From NCBI GenBank assembly GCA_020443945.1, contig JAIZWN010000036.1, positions 1 to 9,891 on the forward strand: DNA of 9,891 nucleotides, read 5' to 3'. The notes below the pieces were generated by a model. It had not been told where the DNA came from and did not search any database. It saw only the letters and a program-made list of their open reading frames with translations. How positions within the stretch are numbered: the first letter of the stretch is position 1; each line of letters opens with the position of its first letter. The DNA comes from Candidatus Thiosymbion ectosymbiont of Robbea hypermnestra. Lineage in GTDB: Bacteria; Pseudomonadota; Gammaproteobacteria; Chromatiales; Chromatiaceae. A program made the position numbers and the translations under genes. Positions 4,979 to 9,891 of the stretch are shown here, piece after piece.

Positions 4979-7507
4979 TTATGATTGCTGTGCATAGGGC
5001 CATTCGAGCCGGAACCGGACATGGCCAGTCTGGCTGCCGCTGTCTTCCAACACCAGGTTGCCGGAATGGAGACGCGCGGTATTCCTGGCGATGGTCAGAC
5101 CCATACCAAGCCCTTCGCCACAGGCATTGCTGCCGCGGCGATCCAGCTTGAAGATCTCCTCTTCCTCTCCCCCGAGGATCCGGCCCGGATTCGAAATCCA
5201 CAGGAACCAGTAGGATTCTCCAACCTCGGCGCTGATTCGGATCGGACCATCACCCTGGGTATAACGGCACGCATTGCCCAGCAGCTCTTCGAGAACCATA
5301 TCCAATGCGTCGGAATCGCCCTTCAGCTTGGGCGTGGAACCGAACACATGGTCATGGTAACCACTGATAGAGGCGGGACAATCCCCTGGAACCAAGAATC
5401 TCTCTTCAAGTGCGGTCCGGATACGGCCAAACCGTTCCGACCAATCCAGATTGAAATTGCCCCCGATCTGCCACTGATGCTCCTGATCCCGAATCCGGGT
5501 GAGAAGACGGCGCAGTAATCCGGCTTGCTCGGTGGCCTGACGTAATGACTGGTCCCTGCGATCCGGCGCCAACTGATCCAGAATCTCCAGATTCCCGGCA
5601 ACGGCATTGACCCGGGCCCCGATGCGGTGGACCACCTCCCCCAGCCAGAGGGTGCGCCCCTGGCGTTGGGTCTCCGCCTCCAGGAGCGGGGCCGCTACCT
5701 GGAGCAGGTCGTCGAGCCGGACCAGCCGCTCGGGATCGAAGTGCATTTCCTCCCGGTGATGCAGACTCACCGCGCCGATCACCCGCTCACCACGCTTGAC
5801 CGGTGTTGCCACCAGGCTCCCGATCCCCCGCTCGAACCAGTCCTGGAAATCCAAGGCATCAGCCGGTTCCCGCGCCAGAAATTCCCAGACTTTCCCGGCA
5901 CGCAAATCCTGGAACCGGGTAGATTCCCTGAACCAGGGCTCCACGATCATGCCTTTTGTCGTCCAGGCATCGATGGTCGCAAGTCCCTTTGTGCTGGACG
6001 GAATGACAGGCCGGACCTCCTGTTGCTGTGCTCCGATGGCGGCATGGACCTCGAGTCCCTCTTCGGTCCCTCCGACCGCCGTCAGGAGCCAACCACCCTC
6101 GGCATCCGTAATCTCTATGGCCTGTTGCAGCAACGCATGCTCCAGGTTTTCCAGACCGGTGGCGTGAAGTAACGGGCGCCAGGCCTCCATAACGGCCTCA
6201 TGGGCTGCCACGCGCCGCCGCTTGGCCTCATCACGTAAAAGTCCTCGAAGGGACGTTACGGCAGAAACCAGATAATTCTCGAGCCATGGCACAGCCTCGT
6301 CAGAAATCTTCCCCCATTCGGCAGCAGGTCGCTCTAATCCTCGGCAATCGCAGCTTAGAAGTCCGAGGACCCGCATCTTCTCCCCGTCCCGGTCCAATAT
6401 GGGAATCTCGATCCAGTCGACCATTTTCTCCGTGCCAATGATCCGGTTTCGTATCTCCCACTCGTCATCATGCGGTTGCTCCGCTTCCTTGAAGTGTCCG
6501 TATTGCAACTCCTGCATTTGGTCCAGACCAAGGTGTTGATACTCTCGCAAGCGATCGAGAATTCGGCCCTTTAATGGTCGGGGGATGGGCAATCGGTAGT
6601 CGCCGGCAAGCCCGCCGACCTGCTGCTCTAAGCTGATAATACCTTCTCCTCCGGATAGTTCGGAGATCATTTGGAAACGAGCGCGGGTGAAATGGGTCCG
6701 GGTGATTTCTCGGAGGACCCGCTCAACCTCCTCATGGAATTTCTTGGGGTCAGGTTGCGTAATGAGGCTCAGCCATTGCAAAATGTTCAGTTGCGCGTCT
6801 TTGTCTTTGAATCCGCGCTCCCGTAGCCGATAGTAGCCGTCCTCAACCCGCCGTTCGGCCTGCTCCGATGATACGTGGGGAAGCGGACCCCATCGCATTG
6901 TGTCGCGCCATTCACCGGATTGCCGTGCCAACAGCGTTCGGAGATCCTCCGTATCCACGGGAGGGGTGTAGGGATTCGCGGACCACTTTGCGTTGGCCCA
7001 GACGACCTTGCCGGCGGCATCCAACACCCGGATGGGCTCCGGGAATGCCTGGAGCCAAACCGGATCAGGCTTCAGGGGCCATTCGGGTGGGGATTGCCCA
7101 GAAGGCACTGAATCTATCCTTCTCTTCACGAGTGTCTGGCGGAGAGCGACCGTCAGACTGTCCAGAAGATTCGGGTCCACCTTATCGAACCACTGTCGCT
7201 GGATCGTGAGCCTCGGAAAGCGTTTGCGTAGGGTGCCGATATCCGCGTCCGGCACCCCGGTCACAATCCAGATTCGGAGCCGGCTCGCCAATTTTCTGTC
7301 CTTCTCCAACGCCTCCAGCCACCCTAATTCCAAGGAGAAATCCAATAGGACCTCGAAGCGGCCATGGGGAGGGGCATGGTCGCGTAGGCACTGATAATCC
7401 TGCAGATCGCAAATCCGTACGTCAAAGCCCTTTTTCTTCAGGAGATCCGCAAACACCTTTCCGAACACTTGGTTGTCATCGACGATAAGTACGGTTTTTT
7501 TAGCCAC
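4979..7507 (-). CDS. Receiver-PAS-GAF-GAF sensor histidine kinase
   Basis: This is a predicted cytoplasmic hybrid kinase of 842 residues with no membrane helix. Domains in order: a receiver 4-125 (Asp10-Asp11, phosphoacceptor Asp56, Thr83, Lys109); a PAS-like segment about 145-180 (FPEPIRVLDAAGKVVWAN); a GAF-like region about 245-425 (NILQWLSLIT... to LGLLSCDCRG); a second GAF about 445-610 (GLENLEHALLQQAIEITDAE..., VATPVKRGERVIGAVSL); a DHp; and an ATPase about 725-840. The H box is EVVHRIGARVNAV with His627. The H-R-[VI] pattern recalls HisKA_2/HWE-type boxes rather than H-E-L-R-T-P. The N box has Asn745 (EELLGNACRYT). The G1 motif is SNPG (772-775) instead of D-x-G-x-G. The G2 motif GEGLGMGL (797-804) is intact. 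The start is a GTG with GGAGG six bases upstream. It overlaps the restored end of the previous kinase by 8 bp. The input signal is unknown. Confidence 0.9.
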   Translation of the reverse strand: MAKKTVLIVDDNQVFGKVFADLLKKKGFDVRICDLQDYQCLRDHAPPHGRFEVLLDFSLELGWLEALEKDRKLASRLRIWIVTGVPDADIGTLRKRFPRLTIQRQWFDKVDPNLLDSLTVALRQTLVKRRIDSVPSGQSPPEWPLKPDPVWLQAFPEPIRVLDAAGKVVWANAKWSANPYTPPVDTEDLRTLLARQSGEWRDTMRWGPLPHVSSEQAERRVEDGYYRLRERGFKDKDAQLNILQWLSLITQPDPKKFHEEVERVLREITRTHFTRARFQMISELSGGEGIISLEQQVGGLAGDYRLPIPRPLKGRILDRLREYQHLGLDQMQELQYGHFKEAEQPHDDEWEIRNRIIGTEKMVDWIEIPILDRDGEKMRVLGLLSCDCRGLERPAAEWGKISDEAVPWLENYLVSAVTSLRGLLRDEAKRRRVAAHEAVMEAWRPLLHATGLENLEHALLQQAIEITDAEGGWLLTAVGGTEEGLEVHAAIGAQQQEVRPVIPSSTKGLATIDAWTTKGMIVEPWFRESTRFQDLRAGKVWEFLAREPADALDFQDWFERGIGSLVATPVKRGERVIGAVSLHHREEMHFDPERLVRLDDLLQVAAPLLEAETQRQGRTLWLGEVVHRIGARVNAVAGNLEILDQLAPDRRDQSLRQATEQAGLLRRLLTRIRDQEHQWQIGGNFNLDWSERFGRIRTALEERFLVPGDCPASISGYHDHVFGSTPKLKGDSDALDMVLEELLGNACRYTQGDGPIRISAEVGESYWFLWISNPGRILGGEEEEIFKLDRRGSNACGEGLGMGLTIARNTARLHSGNLVLEDSGSQTGHVRFRLEWPYAQQS

Positions 7508-9777
7508 GGGTTGCCTCCCAGTCCGATATTCCTATGGGAAATTGCATCCGAAATCGGGTCCCCAGAAAGCGTGTGGTCTCGGCGAGCTCCAGTCGCCCCC
7601 CCCACCCCATGCACCAGCCGTTCGGAGATATAGAGACCCATCCCGATGCCCTCCGGCCCGCGGGTGCTGGTGCGGGGGCGAAACAGCCGGATCCGCTGAC
7701 CCGCATCGATACCCGGCCCGTTATCCTCTACCTGGACCCACAGGGGCAGGCCATCGGCGTCTTCGGGATGGACCTGGATCCTGACCTTGACGACTCCGGC
7801 ATCCCCCAGGGGTCCGACCTGGTAGAGGGCATTGCTCAGGAGATTGAACAGGGATTGCTCCAGGGCCTGGGCATCCAGGGCGATCTCGAGCTCCGTTGCG
7901 GGGGCCTGGTCGAGCCAGAGACCGGGCGCTTGATGATGGGGGTCCTTGTGTGTCTGCCTTTGGCTTTGTTGGCGCAGATCCGCTTCTACCAGGTCGACGA
8001 CACGTCGTACCGTCTCGATCACCCGGACCCGTTGCGCCCCGCGGCGGCGGATACGGCCCAGCTCATAGCCGGCGGTCCTCTCCAGCTGCTCGAGTTGATC
8101 CAAGAGGGTACGGGTTTGCCCCCGGATTTCCTGTACCCGCACCATCGCCCCCTGATCGGTGGTATTGGCCTGGGAGGCGAGCCGGCCGCGGAAGCCTCGG
8201 ATCGCCAGCAGGGCCGGGGCAACGATCTGTTTGAGCTCATGGGCATAACCACTCCAGAAACGGCCCAGGACGGCGAAAGGCCGCTCCTCGTCCAGGGCGC
8301 GGGTCATCTCACGACGGACAACCAGGGCCGCCAAGCCCCGCCCCAGAATACGAAGGGTCTGTTTGGTCCCCTCGGGCAATTGCCGGCGGGAGAACAGGAT
8401 CAGGGCGTGGTCCGGGGCGCCAAATTTCCGGAGGGGCAGGCCGAAGACACTGGCGCATCCGTCCGGTACCAGTATCTCCAGGGGTCCGAATTTATCCTGC
8501 TCCTCTTCGGTTTCTCTTTCTATCACGCCGGCGATCAGGGTCTGACCGAAGAAGGGTTGGGTCTCATGGACCTGCCGGGTATCCAGCCCATGCCAGGCCA
8601 GAGGCTCGAAGAAGCCGGGGCGCGTGCGTTCCGCCCACAGAGCGGCTGCAAGTCCCAAGTCCCGGCAGAACTCGGCCAGCAGGTCCGTGGCCTCTTGCTG
8701 GAAATCCAGCTCCAGGGCCCGTGTCACCCAGGGGTTTTCCCGGTCGGACTCCGGGGATTCCTGATGTGGAGCCGGCGGTTTCCCCTGGGATAACCAAACC
8801 AGAAGTTCCTTAGCATTCAACGGTTTGAGGAAGCTTGGGTAGTGGCTGGCTCTCAACAATGCCTCGTCGCCACTACAGACGGCTACCTGGGTCTCTTCTC
8901 CCAACATGGAGGCGATAAGGCGGTCACATTCGCTCCACTCATCCGAGCCACCGTCGAGAAGGCAGTCGAGCAGTAGGTGAGTAGGCCGGTCCCCCGTGTG
9001 CAACCGGTCGTCGAATACTTTGCAGCTATGCAGGGGTTCTACCTCGGCGCCCAGGAGATCGAGCCAGGCCGCCAGGGCCGAGCGGAAGCCTTGGTTGTTG
9101 TCCACGACCCAGAGACGCACACCCTCCAGCACCGGCTCGGCATGAAAGGCCCGCGGAGATGGTCTTGTTTCCCCGGATTCCCGGACGACCCGTTTCTGCG
9201 CCTGGGCCTCCGTCCGGGCCTGTGTCCTTTGTTTCTCGATAACCGGCTGTAGATCAAGATCAACCTGGAGCAGGCCCGTATTCACACGAGTGATCCGACC
9301 ACAGACCCGGTCGCCCACATAGAGGGTTTCCGCAATAGGGTCATAGCCTACGCCGGGAACCTGTGCTCTGTGCAGCAATGCTTCGATTTCCGTGTGGTCC
9401 AGAACAACGATGGCCGCGTAATCCTCTACATAGCGCACCACCCGACCAGAGACATCCTCCCCGACTTGCGGGCACCGCCGAAACCAGGGGTTGATGTCCT
9501 TATCCGCCCAACGCTGGTTGAGGGACCAGAACCGAGGATCCCGTTCCGTGGGGTTGAGGAGAAATACGAACATCCTGTCGTCCGCCCGAAGTTGGTCCCA
9601 GCAGTCCTGGAGGGTCCTATCGGCGCGTTCTTTATGGAGTCGTCCACGCCGACCGTCGGGAAGATTCAGGTTGCAGTAGTCCGATCCCACCGCGCCGAAG
9701 ATGGTCCCGACGACGACCCGCTTTTCCAAGGGGATACGCGGCCGGGAGGCCGAACCGGATGCCTTTTGGGTCTTCAT
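7438..9777 (-). CDS. S1-S1-receiver-GAF histidine kinase, 3' end apparently frameshifted
   Basis: This kinase is fused to RNA-binding-like domains. It is numbered from the ATG at 9777, which has GGAG five bases upstream; a TTG at 9801 would add eight residues. As read it has 779 residues. Two S1-like OB folds cover about 21-90 (VVVGTIFGAV..GRRGRLH) and 105-176 (VGEDVSGRVVRYVEDYAAIV..ALLH..YVGDRVCGRI). After a basic linker comes a receiver 219-332 (Asp226-Asn227, Asp271, Ser302, Lys318 in FLKPLN). A GAF-like region follows at about 350-495, then an H box with His513 (GYAHELKQI). The ATPase N box has Asn649, G1 is EDNGPGID (684-691) and G2 is GPEGIGMGL (707-715). After HGVGG the frame departs from the family; one base fewer in the G8 run restores GGRLELAETTRFLGTRFRMQ and a stop at 7500-7502, giving 758 residues. 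It is first in a four-gene operon. The S1 assignment is by pattern only. Confidence 0.87.
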   Translation of the reverse strand: MKTQKASGSASRPRIPLEKRVVVGTIFGAVGSDYCNLNLPDGRRGRLHKERADRTLQDCWDQLRADDRMFVFLLNPTERDPRFWSLNQRWADKDINPWFRRCPQVGEDVSGRVVRYVEDYAAIVVLDHTEIEALLHRAQVPGVGYDPIAETLYVGDRVCGRITRVNTGLLQVDLDLQPVIEKQRTQARTEAQAQKRVVRESGETRPSPRAFHAEPVLEGVRLWVVDNNQGFRSALAAWLDLLGAEVEPLHSCKVFDDRLHTGDRPTHLLLDCLLDGGSDEWSECDRLIASMLGEETQVAVCSGDEALLRASHYPSFLKPLNAKELLVWLSQGKPPAPHQESPESDRENPWVTRALELDFQQEATDLLAEFCRDLGLAAALWAERTRPGFFEPLAWHGLDTRQVHETQPFFGQTLIAGVIERETEEEQDKFGPLEILVPDGCASVFGLPLRKFGAPDHALILFSRRQLPEGTKQTLRILGRGLAALVVRREMTRALDEERPFAVLGRFWSGYAHELKQIVAPALLAIRGFRGRLASQANTTDQGAMVRVQEIRGQTRTLLDQLEQLERTAGYELGRIRRRGAQRVRVIETVRRVVDLVEADLRQQSQRQTHKDPHHQAPGLWLDQAPATELEIALDAQALEQSLFNLLSNALYQVGPLGDAGVVKVRIQVHPEDADGLPLWVQVEDNGPGIDAGQRIRLFRPRTSTRGPEGIGMGLYISERLVHGVGGATGARRDHTLSGDPISDAISHRNIGLGGNPWLKKPYLSSMTTKCSERCLRIS
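7500..7603 (-). other. Displaced reading frame encoding the conserved end of the first kinase
   Basis: In the frame shifted by one base after the G run, the strand encodes GRLELAETTRFLGTRFRMQF and then PIGISDWEATRG before TAA at 7500-7502. This fits the last two strands of a GHKL ATPase (G-G-x-[IL]-x-[IL]...G-T-x-F-x-[IVLM]-x-[FL]-P). It ends in GTGGCTAA, where the stop of kinase 1 overlaps the GTG start of kinase 2 by 8 bp. The annotated frame instead runs 62 bp further into kinase 2 with non-family sequence. Confidence 0.8.
7596..7603 (-). other. G8 homopolymer at the frameshift point
   Basis: On the coding strand the sequence is GGGGTGGGGGGGGCGACTGG. The run of eight G lies exactly where the reading frame leaves the family pattern; seven G would keep it. 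G runs of this length are prone both to sequencing miscalls and to slipped-strand mutation. Confidence 0.85.
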
Positions 9778-9804
9778 ATCATCTCCGGAAACCCTTCCCA
9801 ATCG

Positions 9805-9832
9805 CGTATATGATCCTAGGGGGCGTTCTCAA
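9805..9832 (-). promoter_or_regulatory. Candidate sigma70-type promoter of the signalling operon
   Basis: On the - strand TTGAGA (9832-9827, five of six to TTGACA) and TATACG (9810-9805, four of six to TATAAT) are spaced by 16 bp. The -10 lies about 27 bp before the ATG at 9777, leaving room for the GGAG site. The -35 abuts the repeat at 9839-9862. It is plausible by position but weak by sequence. Confidence 0.4.
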
Positions 9833-9838
9833 TTCTCA

Positions 9839-9862
9839 CACAAAGACACCAAGCCACAAAGG
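9839..9862. repeat. CACAAAGACACCAAG-type repeat
   Basis: CACAAAGACACCAAGCCACA and the following AAGG form a roughly 11-bp period repeat. I know it from memory as widespread in intergenic DNA of several proteobacterial groups. It lies directly upstream of the candidate promoter of the signalling operon. A degenerate relative may be present at 160-176 on the other strand. Confidence 0.5.
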
Positions 9863-9891
9863 GATCGTGGGTCATGGGTAAGGCGCCGGTT

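Noticed and set aside
4962..5201. 80-residue N-terminal extension of the lone receiver
   Set aside because: It would overlap the end of the second kinase. The ATG at 4961 has a strong AGGAGG site, and the receiver fold starts right after it.
7534..8793. Long + strand open frame (419 codons) antisense to the first kinase
   Set aside because: It is a composition shadow of a GC-rich gene. The opposite strand encodes clear receiver, H-box and ATPase motifs, and the + frame shows no family motif.

Overview
The window reads as chromosomal DNA of a G+C-rich gammaproteobacterium. It has GC-rich coding sequence, a urease ureD-ureA pair, and a DegQ-type periplasmic protease. The intergenic DNA is loaded with short-period repeat families (AATCCTGTT-like, TTCATTCGCG-like, GGATTACGCAGA-like, CACAAAGACACCAAG-like) that I associate from memory with purple sulfur bacteria and relatives (Chromatiales). 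The taxon is an inference; no marker gene is present.

Layout. On the + strand are ureD (378-1193), ureA (1303-1605) and a degQ/htrA-like protease (1704-3083). Each of the three is preceded or separated by repeat elements. ureB and ureC do not follow ureA as they usually do; the protease gene comes next instead. The gap 3084-3583 holds no gene. It is a composite of nested inverted repeats where the + genes and the - strand operon converge.

On the - strand a tight four-gene signalling operon fills 9777 down to 3584. Gene order is: (1) a histidine kinase with two N-terminal S1-like (RNA-binding fold) domains, a receiver, a GAF-like region and a DHp/ATPase module (9777-7438 as read); (2) a second kinase with receiver, PAS, two GAF-like regions, a DHp of the H-R-[VI] type and an ATPase (7507-4979); (3) a stand-alone receiver (4961-4515); (4) a three-helix membrane protein with a repetitive linker and a cytoplasmic coiled coil (4504-3584). 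Junctions are 17 bp, 10 bp, or overlapping, and every start from gene 1 to gene 4 has a clear ribosome binding site. No DNA-binding output domain is present, so output is probably by protein-protein or protein-RNA contact. I do not recognise this as a named system.

The main anomaly is a run of eight G (on the coding strand, plus-strand C at 7596-7603) in the ATPase end of the first kinase. As read, the last conserved beta strands are lost. One G fewer restores them and makes the gene end in an 8-bp overlap with the GTG start of the second kinase. This is either a sequencing error, a real mutation, or a phase-variable/slippage site.
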